Shown here piece by piece: positions 22,767-34,489 of a stretch of DNA of 64,000 nt. Below the pieces are notes generated by a model that did not search any database, had not been told where the DNA came from, and saw nothing but the letters and a program-made list of their open reading frames with translations. The stretch's first letter is position 1; each line of letters starts with the position of its first letter. The position numbers and the translations under genes are program-made. Source of the DNA: Diphasiastrum complanatum (lineage: Eukaryota > Streptophyta > Lycopodiopsida > Lycopodiales > Lycopodiaceae); assembly GCA_029204225.1 (NCBI GenBank), contig CM055113.1:32138299-32202298 (forward strand), written 5' to 3'.

Positions 22767-23150
22767 GTCAACTAATGCGTTGTATGATTCCCTGAAGGCA
22801 AATTTGTATTCCTCCTTAGTTGGCAGACGTCCATAGTCCACCAACTATCCATGCATTCAATTTAAGTTGAAACTAATTTAGGGCTACATTGGAGCAGCTA
22901 GTCATAATGCATATTAAAAAATAAAAGCATATGAAATCAAAGATAAACTATAAGAGTAGTGTAAGTTCACTTATTCCATAGTCCGCCAACTGTCCATGCA
23001 TTCAATTTCAATTACCATGCTTGCTTTTCCGCTCGAGCCCAACCTAGGATTGCCTAACCCATGCATCCTAGCGGTCGCAACATCATTCTGGTTCTTGTAT
23101 TTATCTGGTGTTTGTTCATCTGCTTTTACGATCCATCAACACTACAATCC
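22767..23150 (-). pseudogene. Exon-like pieces inside the CACTA end, possible transposon protein
   Basis: Minus-strand frames near 23000-23130 (KYKNQNDVATARMHGLGNPR) and 22767-22850 (VDYGRLPTKEEYKFAFRES, then stop) look coding and lie just inside the CACTA terminus. Position and composition suggest remains of a CACTA accessory protein such as the Ptta/En/Spm family. I have no firm domain match. Confidence 0.3.
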
Positions 23151-23220
23151 ACAACAAAGATAGCTTACTCTTTCTCTCTCTCTCTCTCCCTTTCTCTCTC
23201 ATAAAAAGTATAATAACAAG

Positions 23221-23637
23221 CAATCCCAATAACAATCAGATCCAACAATTAGCAAAATCTAAATAAAGCATGAGAGACGGAGGAAAAGTGATAGAGAGCA
23301 AGGACATTCATCAATCCATTTCACAAGAGAACCAATCTGCTTTATTGAAATGAGGAAATGAACATGTGTAGGAACTCGAGTTGGTCCCTTTTTAAAGTAG
23401 AGAGAAGGACCCTGGCCTCTGAATCCTATTGGCCCATTTCTACCTCCCTAATTATTCAAATTTAAAAAAGAGCAAGAACCATCCAAATTGGAGAGAAACC
23501 CAACTTTATTCACTAACTTGACATTTAGGCCCTGCGACATTAAAAGTCCCGCAAAAAGACCTAAAGTCCTTTTATCGACTTTCTAATTAATCAAATCTCT
23601 ATGTGATCATCGGGTTGGACTTACACACGCAGGGTGC
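23221..23637 (-). repeat. LTR L2, left copy (partial)
   Basis: Matches 35890-36340 inverted. It lacks the first 60 or so bases of the LTR and its end. Its outer boundary joins directly to the RT of element G after the conserved LQSFLG stretch. Confidence 0.8.
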
Positions 23638-23639
23638 CG

Positions 23640-24652
23640 GTACCTCCCAGAAAGGATTGTAACTGAGTGGTAGTAGTCGGAGCCATCAAAGCTAGGAGTA
23701 GCTTGATTTTTTTAGGATCCATAGCTATTCCATATTTACTAATAACATGGCCCAACAATACTCCATATGGCACGTCAAATACGCACTTGTTCGCATGTAG
23801 GGCAATACAAGTAATAGCACATTTTTGAAAATATTTCTCATTACAGATAAAGGCCCTTCCATACTAGAAGCGCCGCATAGGTCGACCATCCATAAATATT
23901 TTCAAATCGTCATCTAGGATATTTTTGAAACTCTCATTCATAAATCTCTTATAGGTAGCAGGAGCATTGCACAGCCCAAATGGCATCACGTGGTATGCAA
24001 AAACTCCAAATGTGGTCGTGAATGTGGTTTTCAGCATATCCTTGCTCCTCATAGCTATCTAATTGTACCCAGCAAAACAATCCATAAATGAGTACATTTC
24101 TCATCCCGCCAACTCTTCCAGTACCTGATCTATGAAGGGAAGAGGGTAGTAATATTTTTGTTTTCTTGTTTAACTGTTTGTAATCCACACATACTCTTAC
24201 TTAATTAGAGTTTTTCTTGGGTTTTGGCACTATGGGAGAGCACTACTCTGAATTCTCTACAGGAAATATCAATCCACCATTCTTCAGTCTTTCTAGTTCT
24301 ATATACACTTCTGTTCTCAAATGATAGGGTAGTCTTCCTTGTTTATGTCGAATAGGTGTGGTATCTGGCTTGAGTTCTATTGCATGTGTTACTAACTTGG
24401 GGGGTATTCCTTTCAGATCAGTGTAATCCCAACGGAAGATGTGTTGGTATTTTCTACACAGTCTCTCAAACAATTCTTTCTGAAGATCATCAAGTTGAGC
24501 TCCTACTTTGATAATTCTTGGAGCTTCGATGGTCCCCAGATTTTTTATTTATGTACATTAGCGTCTCGTACCCTTGGAGGTTTCTCTTCAGGTATAATCC
24601 ACTCGATTTCTAAAATATCTTTGTGTTTTGTTCATATTCTTCTAAATCGGAC
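23640..24652 (-). pseudogene. Element G reverse transcriptase (Tat/Athila-like gypsy)
   Basis: Minus-strand frames in order: a pre-RT segment with FRWDYTDLKGIPPKL, then YKQLNKKT, then FGVFAYHVMPFGLCNAPATYKRFMN, and near 23665 a QLQSFLG box, the region between RT and RNase H. The catalytic YMDD box is degraded (IFMDG). The W-Y/D-YTDL pre-RT signature is typical of the non-chromovirus Tat/Athila branch. Several frameshifts. RNase H and integrase are missing, cut by LTR L2. Its protease half is at 30741-31780, beyond element X. Confidence 0.8.
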
Positions 24653-25781
24653 TGTTGGCTCATTCTGACAAATCCCCAAGATACTCGACCAGAGCTACCC
24701 AAAGGGCACCTCTCACCTTAGATCGAGGAGGTCTCTAAAAAGACGAGATGAACGGAGACTGAGAGTGGAATATGAGAGCTGAGGAATACTAGTTAAGAAC
24801 GACAAGCAAGAACTATGTAAGCCTCATGGTGAATTCTAAAAGATGGAATGATCATGTAGTAACTAGTATTTCTAGGCAAAGTAATAAATGCAAGTAGACC
24901 CCTCTTAAAGAAAGTAGAGTGAGCCATCTTTTGATGGTGACCTCTAGTGGAGAGCATTATTCCACTTGTAATTTGTGAAATGTGGAAATGCCGCTAGGAT
25001 GCCACCTAAGGAGCTCTCTTGTTTATTTAAGAGGCTCTCTCTTTGTAGAAGAGAAGATTTTTGTGTAATGTACCTACTCCATGTCCAAATGAGAAGAGGT
25101 GCATCCTTTGAGCTCCTTGATCATGCTTGTTTCTTGAGTGATGCATTCATGATCTTGCCCTTCTATCCTTTGTGTGTGATTGTGGAACATAGAGTGAATT
25201 AGTTTTCCTATTTTCTTGTGGATTAATGTAGAAATTAGTATCCAGGTAAACTAAATAGGCTGGATTTGTGATGTGAATCTTGCATATCTTCTTATAGTGC
25301 AGTTCTTGATGTTCTTGGGTTGTCCAAGAATCAAGAGATGAGTGTTTCTTGATTTTTGGACTATTAAAATGTTGTTAGATTAGTTTCTTGTTACAGTTCC
25401 ATAGATTAAGGTATGTGTAGTATAGTTTTAATGTTTAGGATATGATTGAAACTCGTTTTTGCAGTAGTAGAGTAGGATTTCAATCACTGTTCAACGGTTC
25501 TGCATGTTGATTTTATGGTTGAACATTTTGGCATGCATGATTGATTGATTGTGGTCATTTATGCATGTGCTTTCAGTGCAAGAGTGACCAATTTGAGTCT
25601 CCTCTGACAGGCAAAAAACTTAGATAGATACTTTTCTTCTGCCTAATTTGGGCTTGAAACAAAAACATGAACATCCAAGAAAATGCCCAAGAAGCCTGAT
25701 AATAGGTAGAACCGTTCTTGAAACCATCAGAGGCAAGAAAGAGAAATCGATAGATTCTCTGGAGAAGGAAATCTACCAACA
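24653..25781 (+). repeat. 5' LTR of element X
   Basis: 1129 bases, TGTTGG...CCAACA. Differs from the 3' LTR by scattered substitutions and small indels, for example a 12-base deletion or insertion near 25085. Confidence 0.92.
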
Positions 25782-25782
25782 T

Positions 25783-25797
25783 TTGGTACGTTGCCGC
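25783..25797 (+). other. Degenerate tRNA-Asp primer binding site of element X
   Basis: TTGGTACGTTGCCG directly follows the 5' LTR. It resembles TGGCGCCGTTGCCG, complementary to the tRNA-Asp 3' end, with CG-to-TA changes and one missing base. Confidence 0.6.
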
Positions 25798-26339
25798 TTG
25801 CAAACTCATATTCTTACACGATCCATGTTGCAACGCTTCCTTTCATCGGATCCATACAAGAAACATGACACATTTCCAGATCTGTTCATAGCTCAAAACA
25901 ACCTGCAATCACCCTCCACACGTTACATAACATCTCCTACGATCCTTTTGCCTCCTCCTCTACCCACAATATACCCATCCTCTGCACCCCTTTTGTATCC
26001 CATCGCAGTCGAGACCTCCTCCGTCACCATCTCAGCCAAGACCTCTTCCATCACCATCTCAGCCAAGTCCTCATTTCTCCCATCTCAACCGAGTCCCCCT
26101 TCTCTCCCATCTCAGCCAAGACCTTCTCCGTCACCGTCTCCGTCGAGCCCCTTTGTTCCGATCTCAACCAAGTCATTTTTGGACTCAATTTCGTTCAAGT
26201 TGTTTTTGGACTCAATTTCGATCGAGTCATTTTTGGACTCAATCTTGACCGAATCATCATTTGAAATCTCAACCAAATTTTTGAACATCATCTCGACCGA
26301 CGATTTTTTTCAATCTCAACTGATGTTTTTTGGTCACAA

Positions 26340-26545
26340 TCTTGACCGAAGGTTTTGGTTAAGGTCTTGACCGAGGACATTGTTCAAGGTCTCGAATGAG
26401 GGCACTGGTTAAGGTCTCGACCGAGGGCTTTGGTTAAGGTCTCCACTGAGGGCACTGGTTAAGGTCTCGATCGAGGCCTTTGGTTAAGGTCTCGACCGAG
26501 GGCATTGGTTCAAATCTTGACCAAGGCAATTAGATCAAATCTCGA
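26340..26545 (+). repeat. 25-bp tandem array in element X leader
   Basis: Variants of AAGGTCTCGACCGAGGGCNT followed by TGGTT repeat with a 25-base period about seven times. Less regular relatives extend from about 26160 to 26620. It lies between LTR and gag. Confidence 0.85.
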
Positions 26546-26979
26546 CTGGATCACTTAACTCCAATCTCGACTGGACCGAGATCTTTGATTGCGATTTCGA
26601 CCGAACCTACCAGCTTGATAGAGCCTTAGAGCTCAAAAAACAAAAAAAGGCTTGAGCACCAAAAAAATTTAAATAAAAATAAAACTTATACCAATAGAAA
26701 GCCCTTCTGATACCGAGTCTCCTCCTTGAGTTTTCTACTAGCAAAAAAAAAAGCCCTGAAAAATCAAAAAACACAAAAACACCAAAAATCCATACAAAAC
26801 ACAAAAATATACAACAGTACACAATGGACCACCATACCGATCCTGAAATTCTAGAAGATTATCCATAAGAAATAAGGTCTCCTACAGCTGAACAAATTAA
26901 ATGTCATAGGTTCTACTGAATGTAGTCCCAAATACACTAGCCATCCACAAACCCATTAGAGGGACAAGAACCTGATAGA

Positions 26980-27870
26980 GCCGAGTCTTGATGAGCACGA
27001 GCCCATGTTCATGGTGTGGAAACATCACATGGCAGAAGACACCTGAATGGAGCTTTTGCCACTCACGGAGCTCATTTTGAGAAGAGGACACCCAAGTTGG
27101 ATCTATCCAAGTTTGATGGTAGTCCGGACCCTCAAAGATTCTTGCAAATCTTTGAGAATGCGTGTGATGTGTATGGCGAAACATTTGCCGATGCTATGGT
27201 CCAACTGTTTTCTATGACCATGATCGCTAAAGCATGTGACTGGTTTTTTAACCTTGATCGTGAAGATAAATTGGATTGGTCTAATTTGAAAGAGTCCTTT
27301 ACCAAACGTTTTAAGCCCTTTCATTTGATAGAGAGTCCTTTTGTCAAATTGAGTAACATCAAGATGGCAAAAGATGAACGCGTACGAGACTATATTGAGC
27401 ATTTCAAGCGCTTAAAAGGTCAAGTACAAGAACAACCCTCTGAACAAATGCTCATCATCTGGTTGACAGTCGGACTTCCACGATTGATAAGACGCGAGCT
27501 TAAATCCAATGACGAATATACAAGCCTAAAATTAGCTATGTATGATGCCATCAAAGAAGAAGATGAGGGATCAGATGTTGATGAATCTAGGGAAAGGAAT
27601 ACACCCCCTGCTCCTGTCCAAGAGTCGAAGCAGATCGAGGATACCCAAGATCAGCTTTGGAAATCATAGCTGGAATTGATTAATCAACAACATCAACTGC
27701 AGATGGAGGAACTCTCCAAAGAGTTTCAAAATACCTTGAAGTCTATCCAATGCAGTATACCACATTTTCACTGCACTCTTGCAATCTCAAATCTATATGT
27801 CTTTCCATTTTCTGATGAGATTTCCACTAATTGCATATCACGAAATAACTTTGAGAAATCGAAAATCTAG
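26980..27870 (+). pseudogene. Element X gag
   Basis: The open frame 27016-27669 carries a retrotransposon-gag domain: DLSKFDGSPDPQRFL, ACDWFFNLDRE, LKESFTKRFKPFHL and VRDYIEHFKRLKGQV in order. A stop at 27669 is followed in frame by a short continuation. No zinc knuckle was found. The gag core itself is open and could be translated. Confidence 0.85.
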
Positions 27871-29607
27871 ATAGTGATTCATTTATGAATCTCATAATTT
27901 GAAGAATACTAATGGGAATAGTATCTTATCCTTCTATGCATTTCAAGCCATATCTTACAATATCTATTATCAATGATGGTAGATTTAATGTCACCAACAC
28001 CGCCTTGTTTTGACAATGGCATCTCAGAGTTTTTCTCATTACTCTACAAGACCAATGGGATATTACAATTGTCAAGGTGTATTATCAATGTTGATGATTG
28101 AAAGTCTTGATATGACAAGTGCCATACAGTCTCACTCTCTATACCATGCATTTATTTCCTTGTTCCTCTTCATTCCTTTTGTGTGATTGATTTTTGCATG
28201 AGAAATAGCTACTGTGCACAAGAGTCTTCGGCAGAGTATCTCAAGAACACATCTTCATTCATCTATCCATCCTTAGATTACCTTGTAAAGAGTTCAGGAT
28301 ATTTGAGCATACTAAAACTTTCAGAAATTCAAGTCATGTCAGAGTTGATTCTTGTCTTTCATAGATATATTCATCTTTGAGTCATCTACAAGAAGATCGA
28401 AATAAATTTAGATAAAATTTGTTCAATCTTTAGTCCAGTCGCATGTGTTTCAACTGCGTATTCCAAATGCCGATCTAGCCTTCCACTGGAGCAGCCACAT
28501 TGCTAGCAACACCATCAGCAAGATCGACAGCCAAGGTCATGAAACCAAAGATGTCAACAACAAGGCTAAGAAGGCAGATGGGCAATCCAAAGTGACTCAA
28601 TCAGAAGAAGTACCCCAATCACGATGAAGATTCTTCAAAAGATGGAAGTCCAAGCATTGGAAAATCAGTCTCTCTCTTCAACCAACCCTATTGCCACAAC
28701 ATCTACATCCATTCTCATGCCTATAGCCTACATCATCTATTGTTGTCACCACCGCCACCATCTTTCTTTCATTTTTTGATTTTCCATCATCTCGTTATCC
28801 ATCTGAGAAATTTTTAGTCTTTTTAAACCCTGATAGTTTTGCCAAAGCGGCTAAGAGATCATTGCAAATGTCTTGTGGAGACCAACTACCACCTACACTG
28901 GTTGGTCAGCCAGAAAAGATTTAAAAAGCAGGCAAAGTAGCTAGAAGACAAGTGGTGGTCAAAGCTCGACATTGCAAGGGTCCAAGGCTGCAACTATAGA
29001 ACTATCGGTTCCTTTACCCTTCCACCAAGCCTTCATCATGTTTTCCTATCGTCACCAAACCATCTGTCCAACCCTATTCCTACCACCAATGTGTTGATAA
29101 GTCCAATTTCTTGAAGACTGTTAACCAAGATCTGCGCAACCTACCAATCGAAGATCTTCCTCTTCTCATCAAGGAAATAGCATCGACAAGACTGGAACTT
29201 TTATTGAGTGAAGAACTGTAGAACACCCAAAAGCATAATGGAGGATACAGACCTCCCAGAAGTAGAACCTGCCACGAAATCAAAAGTGAAACCATCAATG
29301 GTGAATGCGAGTGATAAGACAAAGACACAAGAAAAGCACTCAGACATGCAAGTTGTAAAGCTACTGAGAGCCCTCCAATTTTAAGAATGTCAACCACTAA
29401 CAATAATAAGACATTTTGATTAAAATGCGAGAATTTGCAAAAGGTAGTTTTCTGGTAAAGACTGGCAGCAATAAGCACTTGGTTTTATGCAAGCGGGAGA
29501 AGATCTACGCTTTTCCAAGTGACGATCGAAGATGTCAATATGGAAGCAGAGTGACATCATTCAATATGCATCGCAATGGGTCTTGAAACACATTAGTGGT
29601 GGGATGA
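27871..29607 (+). other. Element X 3' internal region without pol
   Basis: 1.7 kb of internal sequence with only short frames. I looked for RT, RNase H and integrase motifs on both strands and saw none. A weak purine tract GGTGGGATGA precedes the 3' LTR. Confidence 0.6.
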
Positions 29608-30740
29608 TGTTGGCTGATTCTAACAAATCCCCAAGATACTTGACCAGAGCTACCTAAAGGTCACCTCTCACCTTAAACCGAGGAGGTCTCTAAGAAGACG
29701 AGATGAACGGAGACGGAGAGCCGAGGAATAATAGTTCAGAATGGCAAGCAAGAACTATGTAAGCCTCATGGTGAGTCCCAAAAGATGGAATGACCATCTA
29801 GGAACTATTATTTCTAGGCAAAGTAATAAATGCAAGTAGACCCCTCTTAAAGAAAGTAGAGTGAGCCACCTTTTGATGGTGACCTCTAGTGGAGAGCATT
29901 ATTCCACTTGTAATTTGTGAAATGTGGAAATGCCACTAGGATGCCACCTAAAGAGCTCTCTTGCTTATTTAAGAGACTTTCTCTTTGTAGAAGAGAAGCT
30001 TTTTGTGTAGTGTACCTACTACGCGTCCAAATGAGTAGAGCCTCCACGAGTTTTGGTACATGCTTTGAGCTCCTTGATCATGCTTGTTTCTTGCATGATG
30101 CATTCATGATCTTGCCCTTCCATCCTTTGTGTGTGGTTGTGGAACGTAGAGTGGATTAGTTTTTCTGTTTTCTTATGGATTAATGTAGGAATCAGCATTC
30201 AGGTAAACTAAATAGGCTGGATTTGTGATGTAAATCTTGCATATCTTCTTGCAGTCCAGTTCTTGATGTTCTGGGCTATCCAAGAATCAAGAAATGAGTG
30301 TTTCTTGATTCTTGGATTGTTAAAATGATGTTAAATTAGTTTTTTGTTATAGTTCTGTGGATTAATGTATGTGTAGAGTAGTTTTAATGTTTAGGATATG
30401 ATTGAGACTCTTTTTTGCAGTAGTAGAGTAGGATTTCAGTCATTGTTCAACAATTTGGCATGTTGATTTTATGGTTGAACATTTTGGCATGCATGATTGA
30501 CTGATTGTGGTCTTTTATGCATGTGCTTTCAGCAAGAGTGACCAATTTGAGTGTCTACTAACAAGCATAAAACTTAGAAAACGTAGATACTTCTCTTTTG
30601 CTTGATTTGGGCTTGAAACAAAGACATGAACATCCAAGAAAATGCCCAAGAAGCCTGATAATAGGCAGAACCATTCTTGAAAACATCAGAGGCAAGAAAG
30701 AGAAACCAACATATTCTTTGGAGAAGAGAATCTGCCAACA
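29608..30740 (+). repeat. 3' LTR of element X
   Basis: 1133 bases, the partner of 24653-25781, followed by the right CGGAC target duplication. Confidence 0.92.
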
Positions 30741-31780
30741 CGGACTCATATTCATCGGTAGTTGCTTCCTCCCACTCAGAAGAGGGTACAGGGGCCGTTT
30801 CTGATAGTGGGATCTCCGGATATCCATCCACCACAACCCTGGTTTTTCCTCTACCAAAAAACAGTAAACCTACAGGAATATCTACTGTGCAGTTGGTCAG
30901 TCTCAACCAAGGTCTCCCCAATAAAAGATAGTAGCTCTTGTATCCAACCAACATTCTTATAACATAGAAATCCACTAGTACAGTTCTTCGGACCACTATA
31001 ATTGGAACGGCTTTCATCTCTCCTTCAAGTCTAACCACAAAATTTTTAGCCAGTTTCAAAGCGGTTAAGGTGCTGGGCTCTAGATCTATCTCCAATCCAT
31101 CTACCAGTTCCAAACATACTATGTTTACTACTGAATCTGCATCAACCATGGCTCCTTGGATCACTAGGCCATCAATAGTAACATCTAATTTGGGGAAATA
31201 TCTATCCAACATGGAGTTATCCACCTTACCCACGATGGTTCCAACTCCTCATACTCAAGTTCACCGATCTTATCATCTGTTTTACCTTTTGACATACTAT
31301 AGGTGATAACTATAGCAATTGCCACAACCCTACTTCTATTCTTAGGTTGTTCAAGGTGCAACCAAGGTCGAGGCTTCCAATCCTTGGTCTGAGGTCTATG
31401 TCTTGAGCTCTCTTCACTATAGGTCTATTTTTGTAGGGTGCAATATCAGTTTTTTCTTAAATCCGTATTACTCTTGATGTTCTCTTAGCTTCCAATTTCT
31501 CCACTTCTCCAGGTTCTACTTCATTCTTGATGGGCTTGGGAAGAGGCTCCAAGATTGAGTCTATTTCTTTGGATGGGGCTGCTGTGGTGTCTATTTTTTC
31601 TCTGGTAGTTCTTTTCCAAGATGTAGTAGGTACATCTATCTATGGTTTACTTTTGGTTACAACCAGAATTTATTCTTTTGCTTCCACAGGTCTATTTGTC
31701 TCGATCTTTATCAGGTTCATTGGGGGACGTTCATCTTCCATCTTGGCTTTTTCTTTGTCATGTGGTCGTAATATCGAAGG
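30741..31780 (-). pseudogene. Element G protease and gag-pol linker
   Basis: Minus-strand frame 31233 to 30741 reads VTIDGLVIQGAMVDADSVVNI and YYLLLGRPWLRLTNC, the two ends of a gypsy aspartic protease. The catalytic D-T/S-G appears as D-A-D. Further upstream to 31780 a Lys/Glu/Pro-rich linker with stops is recognisable. The frame continues on the other side of element X at 24652. Confidence 0.8.
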
Positions 31781-31819
31781 TCTATGTAGAAAACTAACTG
31801 ATCAAGGATTCTCGGCAAA

Positions 31820-33082
31820 ATTTAAAAGTTTCTACAAAAGGTTTATGATCACACGAAGATTCACTGCATAGCATATCTCTACATATATCACTTTATTTGT
31901 ACACAGGTTCTCCCTCCATGAAGGTCCTCCACTTCCTGATCAAAGTTTCTCAAAATCCAAAGTTTATATATAAAAAATACATAAGTCAATTGAAACGAAT
32001 ACCATCGATACCATTGTTCTCATAAATTTTACATTCCAACTGCAAAGTACCTATTCCAACTCACTGAGAAATTAGTAGGAATAAACTTATGATTCAAATC
32101 TTTTTCCATCTTAGGTGACGAGACCGTATTGCCATGCCCGCTTTTTTGAAAAAATTGGCACCTTGGACAAGTGAATTCAAGAATTTTTGGACATGAGTGT
32201 CCCATTCTTGGTTGTCCAATTTACAATTAATAAAGCAAATTTTAAATCAGAATCGTGAATTGTGACTAAAGCCTTATGGAATTCCACTTGGAATCCAACT
32301 TAAATCACTGGTTTCACAGGTAGGACCTTTACCACAAGAAGGCTTTGCCGTCAAGAAACAACAAAACTGACAAGATATCTGCTTTTCCTTTGGGACGTTG
32401 TATAAGCTAAAATAGCTCGTCCAACGGTTTACCCAATCTTCTACAACTGCCGAGCTTTTAAGCTTTTTATTGGTGGAACATATTTCAGGTGAGAAGCCCA
32501 AGTTGTTAGAGTTAACAACTTATAATTGGTTAAAAAAGATTTTGCATTTGTATTTTACACTGTTAATTACTCTAATGAAGTTCTAAAACCGCCTTGCACA
32601 AAGTTTGCAAAAGCTCGTCAGAATTTAGGGTATCATCGTTAGTGAGTGATGTTGGGTGAATTTCGGTGTCCAACCTCACCGGAACTTCCATCTCTATCCA
32701 TTTACTTGAAAATTGAAATTTTACGTTTAATTAACCCATTCATAATGGGTATAATTGTTCTTTAATAAAGCATTGTCTAGAAAAAACACGGTTCTAGTAG
32801 ACGTACGTGCTTTTGTTTTACCAATTACACCAATGAATTTTCAAATAAAGTTTTAAGCAATAACAGTTCTTAAAAAAACATGTCAACGAGTCGAAATCTA
32901 ATTAACACCATTTTGTAAGCCTGTTACCACTCATGGAAATATTAATTGTATTGCCACTTTACTAGTCTAAAAATGACTAAGAAAAGATGCATATGGGAAA
33001 AAACCTCATATAAAAAACCATCCCAGCCCAGTTCCTCAACTTCCTACCAATCACGCATTAAACAATAAGCTTTACAAAAAAA
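31820..33082 (-). repeat. Inverted repeat B, right copy
   Basis: Inverted match of 20373-21638. The frame at 32274-32501 keeps 75 codons with a few replacements. The first-exon frame is shifted by one base. It abuts element G at its inner end and a copia integrase piece at its outer end. Confidence 0.85.
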
Positions 33083-33145
33083 TTAAAGTGTACCCCCCCC
33101 CTACCTCTCACATGCGTTCAAACACCTAAACATGCATCATGCATT

Positions 33146-33295
33146 TCATATTCTAAAAGTCGACTTCTTCCTGAGATCATGAGGATTCTGCACATAAGCA
33201 ATACATCCAAAAAATTTTAAATTCGATAAAGAAGGTTTGGTACCTGTCCAAACTTCGAATGATGTTTTGTCTGAGAGACCTTTAGTTGGACACCT
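33146..33295 (-). pseudogene. Copia integrase C-terminal fragment
   Basis: Minus strand reads RCPTKGLSDKTSFEVWTGTK and then LKFFGCIAYV, the conserved stretch after the catalytic core of Ty1/copia integrases, and ends in a stop. Only about 50 codons remain. Confidence 0.75.
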
Positions 33296-33689
33296 GTTTT
33301 TTCAAGAAATGCAATGTCGGATTCTGAGATGTGGATTGACGTAATAACTAGTTAAGAATTCAAGCCATGAGCAAATTTGCATTTCATTTCATGTCCAAAA
33401 ATGAATCTCACAAATCTAAAGTATGGAATGGAATAACTTATCATTGATCCAAATCTAAATGCAATAAAGTATGGAATGGAAGTAAAGTTTTGTTTAACTT
33501 TTCATTCATGCAAATGATTAATGAAAATAAGAAATGTTGAAGGATAAGTATCTCATGATGCTTAGCTTGTTACTTCATCCAATTATTTAATTGATTCACA
33601 AACATCGCTTTTCCAAGAACGCCACCCAAAAATAATGCGATAAAAATGCGTGCGCTATTTTTTAAGTTTTTTTTATTTTTTTTATTACC

Positions 33690-34274
33690 TATTTTGGATG
33701 TCAGAATCCGACATAACTATATGTTGGACGTCGTATGTCTAGAAGTGGCATTATATTAACAGACGTTGGATTCGGACGTATTTCCAAGACATCAAAATCT
33801 GATGTCCATTTATATGTCAGACGAACAACGGACGTCCAGAAGTGGCATTCTATTAACAGACCGCATTTCAACATGTTTCTAGGATGTCAAAATCCAACGT
33901 CCATTTATATGTCGGGTGGACGTCGGGGGACGTCGGGCTTCCAGAGGTGGCATTCTGCTAACAGACATCGGAATTCGACACATTAGAAATGTCTCAAATT
34001 TTGATGTCCAAGATTTTTTTTTTCTCAAATCCATGTTGGATCTGCCACGCCAACTTAGATGTTAGATTCTGACGTCCATGCTGGATGTCGAATTCTGATG
34101 TCCACGTCGACACGACGGATTATGACGTCTACGTCGGATCCCAAAATTCGAACATCCAGATTCTTGTCTGGGAACCCAAAAATCAACAAATGTCGGATTC
34201 CAACGTGTTTAAAATGTATCAGATCGTGATTTATGTCGCAAAACATGTCGCAAATCATGATGAGTGCTGTAGTG
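33690..34274 (-). mobile_element. CACTA transposon terminus, with about 100-bp tandem units
   Basis: Ends ...GCTGTAGTG at 34274. The complement starts CACTACAGCACTCATCATG, close to the terminus at 21998 with mostly C/T and G/A changes. Inside are many GACGTC/GATGTC subterminal motifs and three tandem units of about 100 bases with AGAAGTGGCATT at 33741, 33838 and 33943. Confidence 0.75.
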
Positions 34275-34409
34275 AATGTCACCACATCTCCCTCCTTGCG
34301 ACGTTTGGGCTTTCTTGTGGAACTTATCTTCCAACAAAAAAACTTTGATTCACGTCTTTAATAGAAGAAAACAAGGGCTACACACCTTCCTAGAATTGGA
34401 AGTGCTGGT

Positions 34410-34411
<2 letters not shown>

Positions 34412-34483
<72 letters not shown>
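34412..34483. repeat. (CT)n microsatellite
   Basis: About 36 uninterrupted CT units. Confidence 0.97.
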
Positions 34484-34486
<3 letters not shown>

Positions 34487-34489
34487 TCT

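Larger units (their letters stand above)
24653..30740 (+). mobile_element. Element X: LTR retrotransposon with gag only, inserted in element G
   Basis: Two long LTRs (24653-25781 and 29608-30740) both start TGTTGG and end CCAACA. The flanks carry a perfect 5-bp duplication, CGGAC (24648-24652 and 30741-30745). Just inside the 5' LTR is a degenerate tRNA-Asp primer site. The internal 3.8 kb has a 25-bp tandem array and a gag gene. I found no protease, RT, RNase H or integrase, so X is non-autonomous or has lost its pol. It splits the protease and RT halves of element G and is therefore younger than G. Confidence 0.93.

Noticed and set aside
25648..26370. 240-codon Ser/Pro-rich frame as a gene
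   Set aside because: It starts inside the X 5' LTR, crosses the primer site and runs into the 25-bp tandem array.
29080..29478. 132-codon minus-strand frame as a gene
   Set aside because: It lies antisense inside element X, is Leu/Ser-rich, and has no motif or relative.
24653..30740. The two 1.13-kb repeats as a simple segmental duplication
   Set aside because: TGTTGG...CCAACA ends, the primer-site motif, gag between them and the CGGAC flanking duplication show they are LTRs.
33730..34000. CRISPR-like array
   Set aside because: Only three diverged units of about 100 bases in a eukaryotic CACTA end, without short identical repeats and unique spacers.
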